The position numbers and the translations under genes are program-made. The notes under the pieces were generated by a model. The model did no database searches and was not told the DNA's origin. It saw only the letters and a program-made list of their open reading frames with translations. A stretch of DNA of 64,000 nucleotides from Allorhizobium ampelinum S4 (GTDB taxonomy: Bacteria; Pseudomonadota; Alphaproteobacteria; Rhizobiales; Rhizobiaceae), in NCBI RefSeq assembly GCF_000016285.1, contig NC_011989.1, forward strand, positions 747,001 to 811,000. The letters run 5' to 3'. This document shows, one piece after another, positions 7,289-16,011 of the stretch. Each line of letters begins with the position of its first letter. The first letter of the stretch is position 1.

Positions 7289-8965
7289 TTACGCCGTTGC
7301 ATGGCGGCTTGTTTCGAGATGGCGGTCCAGAAGCTGTTCGATCATGTCAGGGCTGAGCGGCTTGACGATGACATCGTCCATGCCCGCGTCCAGGCACCGG
7401 CCACGGTCATGGTCGAAGGCTGGCACCAGCACGCCGATAATGGCCGAGCGGGGATCTCCGGCCCGCTGCCTTTGCCGCATCAGACGGCAGAGATCCATGC
7501 CATTGATGTCAGGCAGCGAAATGTCCATGAGCACGATGGCGGGACGTTCGACCTGCCAGATCGCTAAGGCATCCGCACCGTTGACCGCCAGCCTGTAGCT
7601 GCGGCCAAGTCCTTCGAGGATTTGCGAAAACACGATCTGGTTGACTTCATTGTCCTCGACAACAAGGATTTCCACCGTCTTCTTAGGCGCGCGGACGATG
7701 CCTGCCGGGTGAGACCCTGTCCGCGCCGACGTCGCGGCCCGTGGCTGAAAATGCTGGGTCAGGCGCTCTGCGACGCTGTTGCGATCAGCGACGAGGGTTC
7801 GCGTCGTATCATCGAGTGCAAGCTGCTCCCGGCTGACAGACATGGCTCTGTCTGTAATGATCAGGTCAATGGACATGGCCAGCGATCTGGCAAGTTCAAT
7901 GACGGCGCGCAATTCGTAAGGGCTATGAACGATGCAGCGATCGCTTGCCTGTTGCGGCAGTACGCCCACGGCATTTGCGAGGAAAATCGGATCGCTGCTG
8001 GCAATCAACACACGTTGCCGCAGGCTGTCTTCTCGTGGAGGCTCGGTTGCCGGGTGCGGTTGTTTTTGCGGCGGAGATAGCGGTGAGGTGATGTGGGCTG
8101 CCGGGCCTGGTGCGTTTCTGCTTTCCGCCCGGATCGTCGGGCGAAGCAGATGGGCGGCGCCATCGACGCTTGCAAAGGTCACCACGCAAAAGCTGCGGTC
8201 GGTCTTGCCGATCCGGTTGATATAAGCGGCGGGTGTGGCTTGCTGCGAGCCGGGATCGGCAATCCGGATGAAGCGCTCGCGAATACCGACCTGTTGCTCA
8301 GCCTGCTGCAAGCTGGCGAGGAAGCGGCTTTCAAGCAGATCTGCCGCAGGGCGGCCCAGAATGGCGTCTTCACTTGTCCCCATCATGGCGACGAATGCCT
8401 TGTTGATACCAACCACGATATGCTGGCGATCCCAGACCATGACCGGTTGCGGTAGGCTGTCGAGAATATTTTCCGTGACTTCGACCCGTTCCAGATCGGT
8501 GCGCCATTGTTCTTCGCGCTTTTTCTGTTCGGTAATATCGGAAATCGCGCAAATGCCAAAGCCATTGGCGAGCCGTCGATTGAGCTGGCGCACTGTGCGC
8601 TTCTTGACGGTTTTGTCGAGTGTTTCGAACCGTTCGCGCCAATGGGCGGCAACCCGCTCGGCCAGCCACTCTTCTCTTGACGGCGGGTTGGGGGACAGGA
8701 TGGCGCGGATGCAGTGATCGTAAATTGCGCCCAGGCAGTCCCGCAGCCTGGTGCCTGCTTGCAGGTAGAATTCCGGAATTTCGAAGAAATTCAGCAATTG
8801 CGGGCTTGCATAGACGATAATATCGTCGCTATCGACAACGAGAATCGCGCTGCCCTGCGCATCGCAGACGGCATCGAGAAGGCTATGCTCCAGAACCAGG
8901 GCGCTTGCCCAGGTCCGGTCCGTTACCTGCCTGTCGCCCGGTTGCTTATGCATCTTCGCCTCCAA
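7289..8965 (-). CDS. PAS-PAS-receiver signalling protein lacking a kinase domain
   Basis: This 558-residue protein has an N-terminal PAS segment (about 25-145, ending with the DITEQKK signature), a second PAS (about 160-265), a Pro-rich linker, a degenerate receiver-like segment (about 316-400) and a good receiver domain (about 431-550). The terminal receiver has VEDNEVN, phospho-acceptor Asp481 (LMDISLPD) and Lys535 (VKPLS), but the usual Thr/Ser position reads Val (GVLVPAF). I see no HisKA H-box, no HATPase N/G boxes and no output domain. It resembles the shell of a hybrid kinase without its catalytic core and may act as a phosphate sink or scaffold (inference). The neighbouring GGDEF-EAL gene suggests a shared signalling theme. 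Confidence 0.8.
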   Translation of the reverse strand: MEAKMHKQPGDRQVTDRTWASALVLEHSLLDAVCDAQGSAILVVDSDDIIVYASPQLLNFFEIPEFYLQAGTRLRDCLGAIYDHCIRAILSPNPPSREEWLAERVAAHWRERFETLDKTVKKRTVRQLNRRLANGFGICAISDITEQKKREEQWRTDLERVEVTENILDSLPQPVMVWDRQHIVVGINKAFVAMMGTSEDAILGRPAADLLESRFLASLQQAEQQVGIRERFIRIADPGSQQATPAAYINRIGKTDRSFCVVTFASVDGAAHLLRPTIRAESRNAPGPAAHITSPLSPPQKQPHPATEPPREDSLRQRVLIASSDPIFLANAVGVLPQQASDRCIVHSPYELRAVIELARSLAMSIDLIITDRAMSVSREQLALDDTTRTLVADRNSVAERLTQHFQPRAATSARTGSHPAGIVRAPKKTVEILVVEDNEVNQIVFSQILEGLGRSYRLAVNGADALAIWQVERPAIVLMDISLPDINGMDLCRLMRQRQRAGDPRSAIIGVLVPAFDHDRGRCLDAGMDDVIVKPLSPDMIEQLLDRHLETSRHATA

Positions 8966-9316
8966 GGCGTTGCATCTCGTTCAAGATAAGCATCGGCCGC
9001 ATTATCCTACCAACCTATGTTTACTGCATGGCCAGCCGGATCGGAATCGACTCCCGGTAGAAACATGCAGCCTATAGAACTTTCTTGCGTTTTCGTCGTG
9101 CCTCGATGATACCAAACAGTGCAGGAGTGGGTCACGCCAACCGGAGCAGCGGGTTTTCTTCGGCGACCACGATCAAAAACGATTAAAGTTGAATTAAGCC
9201 TATTGGTATTCGATTAATGCCCCCTTAATGAAGGGGGCAAGAGGTCGGGAAAGATCGCGGTGAATTGCGCCCTTGCCGGGCTTTCTTCTTGGCCGACAAT
9301 TGGCGACAATAAGCGT
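8966..9316. other. Divergent intergenic region between PAS-receiver gene and mutL
   Basis: This 351-base gap separates two divergently transcribed genes and should hold both promoters. It contains no convincing coding sequence. The only clear structure is the 9-bp-stem hairpin at 9218-9239; the flanking stretch 9175-9217 is AT-rich. Confidence 0.6.
9218..9239. repeat. Perfect 9-bp hairpin upstream of mutL
   Basis: TGCCCCCTT (9218-9226) and AAGGGGGCA (9231-9239) are perfect inverted repeats with a 4-base loop. No T tract follows on the plus strand and no gene ends here, so it is not an ordinary terminator. It could be an operator or a leader hairpin. Confidence 0.5.
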
Positions 9317-11170
9317 ATGAGCATCAAACAGCTTTCGGAAACCTTGATCAACCAGATCGCCGCTGGCGAAGTGATTGAGCGCCCGGCCAGTGCCGCCAAG
9401 GAATTGATCGAAAACGCTATCGATGCCGGGGCAAGCCGCATCGAGATCGCCACGGCGGGTGGCGGCAAGGCCCTGCTGCGCATCACCGACAATGGGTGCG
9501 GCATGGATGGGCAGGACCTGGCGCTGGCGGTTCGCCGTCATTGCACCTCCAAGCTCAATGAGTCGTTGATGGACATCAAGAGCCTTGGCTTTCGCGGTGA
9601 GGCGCTGCCCTCGATCGGCTCGGTGGCGCGCCTGACCATTGCCAGCCGCAGAGCAGACAGTGCCAGCGCTTTCCAGATCGCGGTGGAAGGCGGCAAGGTT
9701 GGAGAGGTGCGCCCGGCACCTGGAAATCCTGGCACGGTGGTCGAGGTGCGCGATCTGTTTTTTGCCACGCCAGCCCGGCTGAAATTCCTGAAAACCGAAA
9801 GAGCCGAGGCCGCCGCGATTACCGAAATGGTCAAGCGCATGGCCATCGCCTTTCCGAAGATCCGCTTCGTGCTGTCCGGCTCTGACCGCTCGACCCTTGA
9901 ACTGCCAGCGACCGGCGACGATCATCTCGCCCGAATTGCCCAGGTGCTCGGCCCCGATTTTCGGGACAATGCCATTGCGCTCGACGCTGAGCGCGAGGAT
10001 GTGCATCTGGGCGGCTTTGCCGGTGTGCCGACCTTCAACCGTGGCAATTCCGCCCATCAATATGCCTTCGTCAATGGCCGTCCGGTGCAGGACAAGCTGA
10101 TCCTGTCGGCCATTCGCGGCGCCTATGCCGAAACCGTGCCGCATGGCCGCTATCCGGTGGCGGTGCTGGCGCTGACGGTCGATCCGGCTCTGGTCGATGT
10201 CAATGTCCATCCGGCCAAATCGGATGTGCGGTTTCGCGATCCCGGCCTGGTGCGCGGCCTGATCGTCGGGGCGATCCGCCAGTCCTTGACGCGCGAAGGC
10301 GACCGGTCATCGACGGCGGGGGCCGGTGCCATGCTGCGGGCCTTCCGCCCTGGTGCAAATGGCGGTTTTTCCGAAGGCGCGCAGGCGGCTGCGAACAATT
10401 CTTATGCGCCCGCCTATGGCGCACGGCCGCCGCAGCCTTCAGCATGGAGCGTCGATACGTCCCCCCATCGGCCACTTGATGATGGTCAGAACCGGTTCGA
10501 TGGTCTGGCGCTGCCGGCGGCTCGGGCGGATGCGCATGTCTCGCCCTCGCAGATCTCCGAGCCTGTGGCGATGGCGATGGAAAGCGGTAGGTTTCGCCTC
10601 GGCGCGGCGCGGGCGCAGGTTCACGCCAATTATATCGTCGCCCAGACGCAGGACGGACTGGTGATCGTCGATCAGCATGCCGCCCATGAGCGTCTGGTGT
10701 TTGAGGATATGCGCAAGGCGCTATCGGGTCGCAGATTGCCCAGCCAGGGCCTGCTCATTCCCGAAATCATCGGATTGCCGGAAGAAGACTGCGACCGTCT
10801 GATGGATCACGCCGAAAACCTTGACCGGCTGGGCCTTGCCATCGAGCGGTTCGGGCCGGGAGCGATTGCGGTGCGCGAAACGCCTGCCATGCTGGGCGAA
10901 GTGGATGTGCCGGGACTTGTGCGGCAATTGGCTGATGAAATTGCCGAATGGGAAACGGCGGGCAGCCTGTTTGCCCGGCTGGAACATGTGGCCGCCACCA
11001 TGGCCTGCCACGGATCGGTGCGCTCTGGCCGCCTGCTGCGGGTCGAGGAAATGAATGCATTGCTGCGAAAAATGGAGGAAACGCCGGGTTCCGGCCAATG
11101 CAATCACGGGCGTCCAACCTATATTGAACTGAAACTGTCGGATATCGAGCGGCTGTTCGGTCGCAGTTGA
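9317..11170 (+). CDS. mutL: DNA mismatch repair protein MutL
   Basis: MutL couples MutS mismatch recognition to strand removal. The 617-residue protein has the GHKL ATPase N-terminus ([34 protein letters not shown]) and a C-terminal dimerisation domain carrying the endonuclease motif [12 protein letters not shown] at about 452-463, with supporting ACHGSVR and CNHGRP (about 595). This fits the nicking MutL type found in bacteria without MutH. The Pro/Ala-rich linker spans about 330-430. The start was set at ATG 9317 because the conserved N-terminus begins there; an upstream extension to 9260 does not match the family. A DUF2093 gene follows. Confidence 0.95.
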   Translation: MSIKQLSETLINQIAAGEVIERPASAAKELIENAIDAGASRIEIATAGGGKALLRITDNGCGMDGQDLALAVRRHCTSKLNESLMDIKSLGFRGEALPSIGSVARLTIASRRADSASAFQIAVEGGKVGEVRPAPGNPGTVVEVRDLFFATPARLKFLKTERAEAAAITEMVKRMAIAFPKIRFVLSGSDRSTLELPATGDDHLARIAQVLGPDFRDNAIALDAEREDVHLGGFAGVPTFNRGNSAHQYAFVNGRPVQDKLILSAIRGAYAETVPHGRYPVAVLALTVDPALVDVNVHPAKSDVRFRDPGLVRGLIVGAIRQSLTREGDRSSTAGAGAMLRAFRPGANGGFSEGAQAAANNSYAPAYGARPPQPSAWSVDTSPHRPLDDGQNRFDGLALPAARADAHVSPSQISEPVAMAMESGRFRLGAARAQVHANYIVAQTQDGLVIVDQHAAHERLVFEDMRKALSGRRLPSQGLLIPEIIGLPEEDCDRLMDHAENLDRLGLAIERFGPGAIAVRETPAMLGEVDVPGLVRQLADEIAEWETAGSLFARLEHVAATMACHGSVRSGRLLRVEEMNALLRKMEETPGSGQCNHGRPTYIELKLSDIERLFGRS

Positions 11171-11286
11171 CGGTTGATTGCAAGGGCAGTTTGTGTGCAT
11201 TTATAGACGGCATGCTACCGCCGGTTCGGCACGCAACGGCAAGCAGTACAAAACGACAAGAACAAGAAGAGAGTTAGGACCACTCC

Positions 11287-11517
11287 ATGAATCGCTTCGA
11301 AAGCCGTGGAAATCGCGAGGCCACGGTGAAATATCTGGATGCGGATTTCCAGATTACCTTTCCCGGCTCCTACGTGGTCTGCGCCATCACCGGCCGACCG
11401 ATCACCATTGATGAGCTGAAATACTGGAGCGTTGATCGTCAGGAAGCCTATGTCGATGCGGCGGCCTCACTGGAAGCGGAAAAGCGCGCCGGCAATCTGC
11501 CGAACCAGAAGCGGTAA
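11287..11517 (+). CDS. DUF2093 domain-containing protein
   Basis: This 76-residue protein matches the alphaproteobacterial DUF2093 family as I know it: an N-terminal NRFE-GRGN-like start, a central beta segment with a single Cys in VVCAITGRPI, then LKYWSVDRQEAY and a C-terminal helix. The family is nearly always beside lpxK/waaA or mutL in Rhizobiales, but its function is unknown. It has a purine-rich region upstream of the ATG and converges with lpxK, whose stop is 18 bases away. Confidence 0.8.
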   Translation: MNRFESRGNREATVKYLDADFQITFPGSYVVCAITGRPITIDELKYWSVDRQEAYVDAAASLEAEKRAGNLPNQKR

Positions 11518-11534
11518 GGGCAAGCGCCGCGCCA

Positions 11535-12572
11535 TTACCGAGACCTGCGAAAACGATCCTGCGCCTGGTCTATCACGCGTGCTGGCACAGCCGGATCGTC
11601 GAAGATCATCTCGATCTCGATCACGGTGGATTTGGCCAGAAGTTCCTGTGCCCGGTCTTGTCCTGCGCCACCCCGACGTGAACCCCGTAGCCGGGCCTGA
11701 TCCTTGGCGGTGGTGACCAGCGACAGGTTTTTGGCCTCAGCCTCTTCGATCAGCTCGGCAATTGCCGCAGCCGACAAGGGCTGGTGATCGCCAAACCCTC
11801 TGGCCACGACGATGTCTGCACCCAGTTCGCGCAGGGTGCGGTAGAATTTTTCCGGATCGGCAATGCCTGCATAGGCCAGCACCCGCTGACCTCTAAGGTT
11901 TGGGCCGGGCAGGGGGTGAAGCTGAGCGGTCAATACCGGCTTGCCCATTCGGGCCCCCCGCCGCACCATCGGAATGGCGGCATCGCCCTTGCCGACCACC
12001 AGCAGCATGTCCAGCTTTTGAAACTGGATTGCCAGCGGTGCCCGCAATGGCCCGGCGGGAAAGACGAAACCATTGCCGTCGCCTTTGTAACTGTCGGTCA
12101 CCACCACGGCACAATCGATGCGGATCTGCGCGCTTTGAAATCCGTCATCCATGATGATCAGGTCTATGCCTTGGCGTTCCAGTTCCCTGGCTCCGTCGCG
12201 GCGACGCGATGCCACCACTGTCGGTGCCACCGAGGCCAGCAGCAGCGGCTCGTCACCGACATCCTTGGCGGTGTGGTGGCCCGGATCGACCAAGGTCGGG
12301 CGGCGGACCGTTCCACCATAGCCACGGCTGAGAAAGCCGGGCTTCAGGCCCATGGCAAGGGCGGCCTTGGCCAGAGCCAGGGCCGTCGGCGTCTTGCCAG
12401 CGCCGCCAAGCGTGACATTGCCGATACAGATCACCGGTACCGCGGGAGCATAGGCTGAAGACCCGCGCATGCGCCGGGCGGCAATTCGGCCATAGAGGAA
12501 AGACAGTGGCCACAGCGCCAGGGCAGGAAAGCTGGCTTTTTGCCACCAAAAGGAGGGTGCATGCAGCTTCAT
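11535..12572 (-). CDS. lpxK: Tetraacyldisaccharide 4'-kinase LpxK
   Basis: LpxK phosphorylates the 4' position of the lipid A disaccharide at the inner membrane. The 345-residue protein has an N-terminal hydrophobic helix (about 15-30), the P-loop GNVTLGGAGKTPT at 51-63 and the catalytic DDGFQ at 142-146. The ATG at 12572 is preferred, with GAGGGG upstream; an in-frame TTG at 12602 would overlap the upstream HAD gene. Only 10 bases separate it from that gene, so it is part of the waaA-HAD-lpxK unit and works directly before Kdo transfer by WaaA. Confidence 0.94.
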   Translation of the reverse strand: MKLHAPSFWWQKASFPALALWPLSFLYGRIAARRMRGSSAYAPAVPVICIGNVTLGGAGKTPTALALAKAALAMGLKPGFLSRGYGGTVRRPTLVDPGHHTAKDVGDEPLLLASVAPTVVASRRRDGARELERQGIDLIIMDDGFQSAQIRIDCAVVVTDSYKGDGNGFVFPAGPLRAPLAIQFQKLDMLLVVGKGDAAIPMVRRGARMGKPVLTAQLHPLPGPNLRGQRVLAYAGIADPEKFYRTLRELGADIVVARGFGDHQPLSAAAIAELIEEAEAKNLSLVTTAKDQARLRGSRRGGAGQDRAQELLAKSTVIEIEMIFDDPAVPARVIDQAQDRFRRSR

Positions 12573-12582
12573 CGGCTGCCCC

Positions 12583-13323
12583 TCAACCCAGGACCTGTTC
12601 AAGTTCGGTAATGTCGTTCAAGCAGTAATCGCTTCCGGCTTCCAGCGTCAGGCGCGATCCGGTGCCAGTCAGCACGGCAATTGAAAGCCCGGCGCCTGCA
12701 TTGCGGCCCATCAACAGGTCGTGATTATTGTCGCCGACCACGGCTACGTTTGCGGGGGCAAGGCCGGTCGCCTGGCAAAAGCCATGCACCATGCCCGGCT
12801 CCGGCTTGCAGCCGAATCCGCTATCGTAACCAGCAATGAAATCCACATGCGGCTCAAGCCCGAACCGCTGGACGATGGCACGGATCGAGCGCTCGTTGTC
12901 GGAGGAGGCGATACCGAGCTTCAGGCCGCGCTGTCGCAGCTTTGCAAACAGCGCACCAAGATCGGTCACCGGCACGGAAAGCTCGGCGGCATTGGCGAAA
13001 ATCGCATCCAGCGCTTCGGTGAGATAATCGGCATCGAAGGGCGACCCCGCCTTGGCCAGTCCCTCGGCGATCTCACGGGCATTGCCCGCCGCCAGCAGGC
13101 TGTCGGGAACCACATAACCGCTTTCGGGGTCCATGCCGCAGGCGCCGAGCAATTGATCGGCCAGCGTCTGGTCGCCATCGGCGGCCATCAGTGCCAGTTG
13201 CCGGTTCACCGGCGCCCAACTGGCGTCGTAATCCAACAGCGTGCCATCCTTGTCGAACAGAATTCCGCCAATTTTAGGGGCTGATCGGGCAAGGTCATCA
13301 GTCACAGTGCCGCGTCCTATCAT
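12583..13323 (-). CDS. HAD-superfamily hydrolase (phosphoglycolate phosphatase-like)
   Basis: The 246-residue protein has all four HAD motifs: FDKDGTL with Asp24 nucleophile and Asp26, SSDN (motif II), a Lys in GCKPEPG (motif III) and VGDNNHDL (motif IV). A helical cap lies between motifs I and II (C1 type), as in Gph phosphatases. The natural substrate cannot be deduced. Its ATG overlaps the waaA stop by four bases and lpxK follows after 10 bases. It is therefore co-expressed with lipid A-core genes, and a role in that pathway or in phosphate-ester clean-up is possible (inference). Confidence 0.85.
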   Translation of the reverse strand: MIGRGTVTDDLARSAPKIGGILFDKDGTLLDYDASWAPVNRQLALMAADGDQTLADQLLGACGMDPESGYVVPDSLLAAGNAREIAEGLAKAGSPFDADYLTEALDAIFANAAELSVPVTDLGALFAKLRQRGLKLGIASSDNERSIRAIVQRFGLEPHVDFIAGYDSGFGCKPEPGMVHGFCQATGLAPANVAVVGDNNHDLLMGRNAGAGLSIAVLTGTGSRLTLEAGSDYCLNDITELEQVLG

Positions 13324-14639
13324 TCGCCCGCTGCCGTCTTCGGTTCGAGGCGTGCCTTGACGGTCAAGGGATTGATATAGGGTTCCATCGCCTTGATGGT
13401 CGCCGTCAGCGCGCCGCGCATGTCCTGCACGGCTTCCATGCCGGAATCGGACATTTTGTGACGCGCCAGATGGTTATTCATCAGGAAATGTACGGCTTTC
13501 GCCAGGGTTTCGGCGTCGCGCACCACGCGGGCGGCGCCGTGGCGCACCAGGCGCTGGTAGCTTTCGCGGAAATTTTCCACATGTGGGCCACTCAGCACTG
13601 CGCAGCCCAGCACGGCAGGCTCCATCGGGTTACCGCCGCCGCCTTCCTTCATCATCGAGCGACCGACAAAGGCGATATCCGTCAGCCGCAGATAAAGCCC
13701 CATTTCGCCGATCGTATCACCCAGAAACACATCGGTCTGCGGCGTGATCGCATCGTTGCGGCTGCGGCGGGCAACCGTCAGCCCCTGTTCGATCATCATT
13801 GCCTCAATGGCATCGGCCCGTTCGGGATGGCGGGGCACAACGATGCTGAGCTGGCCCATATGGGCTTTCAAAGCGCGGTGGACCATGGCAGCGATCTTTT
13901 CCTCGCCCTCGGCAGTGGAAATGGCCGCCCAGGTCTTGCGATGACCAATCTGCCGCTCATAGCTGGTCAGGAGGCTGCTGTCGCAGGGGGGGGCGTCCGT
14001 GTCCACCTTGATATTGCCGGAGACGCTGACCGGCCAGGCGCCGAGATCGCGGAACCGTTCGGCATCGACATCTGATTGCGCCACGACCATGGCAAGCTTG
14101 GAAAACAGCGAGGCCGCCACAGCGGGATGGCGCTGCCAGCGGGCAAAGGAGCGGTCGGAAATTCGGGCATTGACCAGGATCTGCGGGATCTGCCGGTCAT
14201 GCAGATCTTGAAGCATGGTCGGCCAGATCTCCGATTCCACGCCGATCATCATGTCCGGCTGCCAATAATCGAGAAACCGTCGCACGGCGGGCAGGGCATC
14301 GATTGGCACATATTGGTGGATGACGCCGTCCTGAAGACGGTCGCTGGCAATCTGGGCCGAGGTGATCGTGCCAGTGGTCAGCAGAACATTGATCTCGCAG
14401 CGACGCAGTTCCCGCATCAGGGCCGTTACCGCCATCATCTCGCCGACGCTGGCGGCATGAACCCAGACCAGCGGCCCGCGCGGTCGGTTAGCGGCGGCAT
14501 AGCCGACCCGTTCCAGCCGCCGGGTGCGATCTTCCTTGCCTTTGGCGGCGCGAATGGACAGGAAAAGCCCTGCACACGGAAAGGCGACGATCCCTGCCCA
14601 GCGATAGGCGGTCAGTGCGATGCGTGCCAATGCGCTCAT
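13320..14639 (-). CDS. waaA: 3-deoxy-D-manno-octulosonic acid transferase (WaaA/KdtA)
   Basis: WaaA transfers Kdo from CMP-Kdo to lipid IVA at the inner membrane. The GT30 family features are present: an N-terminal membrane anchor (about 10-30), RRLERVGY (about 40-47), the catalytic loop HAASVGE with Glu67, the nucleotide-sugar region PRHPERADAIE, and a C-terminal GGGGNPMEPAVLG followed by GPHVENF. I chose the ATG at 14639 (439 residues) because GGAGAAGG sits just upstream; the open frame extends back to 14717 but without support. It precedes the HAD and lpxK genes in one unit. Confidence 0.94.
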   Translation of the reverse strand: MSALARIALTAYRWAGIVAFPCAGLFLSIRAAKGKEDRTRRLERVGYAAANRPRGPLVWVHAASVGEMMAVTALMRELRRCEINVLLTTGTITSAQIASDRLQDGVIHQYVPIDALPAVRRFLDYWQPDMMIGVESEIWPTMLQDLHDRQIPQILVNARISDRSFARWQRHPAVAASLFSKLAMVVAQSDVDAERFRDLGAWPVSVSGNIKVDTDAPPCDSSLLTSYERQIGHRKTWAAISTAEGEEKIAAMVHRALKAHMGQLSIVVPRHPERADAIEAMMIEQGLTVARRSRNDAITPQTDVFLGDTIGEMGLYLRLTDIAFVGRSMMKEGGGGNPMEPAVLGCAVLSGPHVENFRESYQRLVRHGAARVVRDAETLAKAVHFLMNNHLARHKMSDSGMEAVQDMRGALTATIKAMEPYINPLTVKARLEPKTAAGE

Positions 14640-14805
14640 CCTTCTCCAACCCTCAATACGCCAGAGGGTCATGGCTATGAGGCCGCGATCCGTCATCAGG
14701 CGTGTTTTTATCCGCAAACCGTCATGGTCCGTGGCGGCACCAAATGTCAGTCAAGTCTACGCTTCATCCGAAGCGCCATGGAAGATGACGCTTCGAGCCT
14801 TGGTA

Positions 14806-15042
14806 TTATTGTTCGCCAGGGGTCAGCAGGCGATGCATATGCACAATGAAATACCGCATATGGGCATTGTCGACTGTCTGCTGCGCTTTGCTTTTCCATG
14901 CGGAAAGCGCTGTTGCATAGTCAGGAAAGATCCCGACGATGTCCAATTCTTTCAGATCCCGGAATTGAACCTCAGCCAGATTGCTCAACTCACCACCGAA
15001 CACCAGATGCAGAAGCTGTTTCTTGTCGCTTGTCTCGGTCAT
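14806..15042 (-). CDS. DUF4170 domain-containing protein
   Basis: The 78-residue protein fits the DUF4170 family: a short alpha/beta protein starting with KKQLLHLVFGGEL, a central FRDLKELDIVG-type segment, then YATALSAWKSKAQQTVDNAHMRYFIVHMHRL. The family is confined mainly to Alphaproteobacteria and lies between the cysQ-like and waaA genes in Rhizobiales. No activity is known. It has no signal peptide or membrane segment. 166 noncoding bases separate it from waaA. Confidence 0.8.
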   Translation of the reverse strand: MTETSDKKQLLHLVFGGELSNLAEVQFRDLKELDIVGIFPDYATALSAWKSKAQQTVDNAHMRYFIVHMHRLLTPGEQ

Positions 15043-15156
15043 CTCATCTTTCCCATCATCATTCTCCCGCAGATGTCATCTGCTTGATTTTTACAGCAAG
15101 GTCAACCGCCGCCGCTCGACCTGCCATGCCGAGCGTTGGGTTGTTCATCCTGCATC

Positions 15157-15987
15157 TTATCGGCCCTTGTCGGATGCAGTCTCCGGTCCTGCCGAAAAGG
15201 CGGTCAGCAGTTCAGGCAGGACGGCGTTTGATCCGGCCAGAAGATGGCCATGGCGCACCTGTGGCCGGTTGTAGAGCAGCGGCTTGCCGTGGATGTCGGT
15301 CAGCGCTCCGCCAGCCCGTTCAAGAATAAGGTCGGCTGCGGCCAAGTCCCAGTCATGGGAGTTTTTCATCACCAGCGTCGCATCGATGCGGCCGTCCGCC
15401 ACCAGTGCCAGCCGATAGGCGAGCGAGGGAATATGAGAGACCCGTTCCAGCCGCTCGCGCACGCCGTCCCGAAAGGCCTTGAGCAATTCGGCAGGTGTGG
15501 CCACCCGCAGGCTTTGATGGGGCAGGCGGTCGGCGACTGTGATCGCTTTGCCGTTCAAACGTGCCTCGCTCTCGGCGGTCGCCAGAAAGGTTTCGCCAAG
15601 GGCAGGGGCGACCAGGGCAGCCGCCACCGGGCGGCCACGATGCACAACCGCGACGGAGACGCACCAGGTCTTTTCTCCGGCCAGAAAGGCGCGGGTGCCA
15701 TCAATCGGGTCGATGACGAAGACGCTATCGCGGCTCAGCCGGCTTTCATCGTCGTCATTTTCCTCCGAAAGCCAGCCATAGGAGGGGCGGGCTTCGCGCA
15801 GGAGCTTTTCCAGCAGGCTATTGGCAGCATAGTCTGCGGCGCTGACCGGTGATTGGCCCTCGTTTTTCCACCAGACATCCGGATCAGCCCCGAAATAGGT
15901 CAGCGCCACCTCGCCAGCCTGTCGTGCGGCCTCGGCAATGAGGTCGAGATCGGCTTGAAGATCTGGCATTTGACTTGTGCTGCTCAC
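15157..15987 (-). CDS. cysQ: Inositol monophosphatase-family 3'(2'),5'-bisphosphate nucleotidase (CysQ-like)
   Basis: Members of this Mg2+-dependent, Li+-sensitive phosphatase family dephosphorylate 3'-phosphoadenosine 5'-phosphate or inositol phosphates. The 276-residue protein has the metal-binding SEEND at about 74-78, DPIDGT at 93-98 and HDWDLAAAD at about 216-224. An alternative is a general inositol monophosphatase, since the subfamilies share these motifs. The gene symbol is therefore tentative. It lies between pmbA and DUF4170 in the same orientation, 25 bases after pmbA's partner boundary, suggesting co-transcription. Confidence 0.85.
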   Translation of the reverse strand: MSSTSQMPDLQADLDLIAEAARQAGEVALTYFGADPDVWWKNEGQSPVSAADYAANSLLEKLLREARPSYGWLSEENDDDESRLSRDSVFVIDPIDGTRAFLAGEKTWCVSVAVVHRGRPVAAALVAPALGETFLATAESEARLNGKAITVADRLPHQSLRVATPAELLKAFRDGVRERLERVSHIPSLAYRLALVADGRIDATLVMKNSHDWDLAAADLILERAGGALTDIHGKPLLYNRPQVRHGHLLAGSNAVLPELLTAFSAGPETASDKGR

Positions 15988-16011
15988 CCTTTACGGTCCT
16001 TGTCGATGTAG

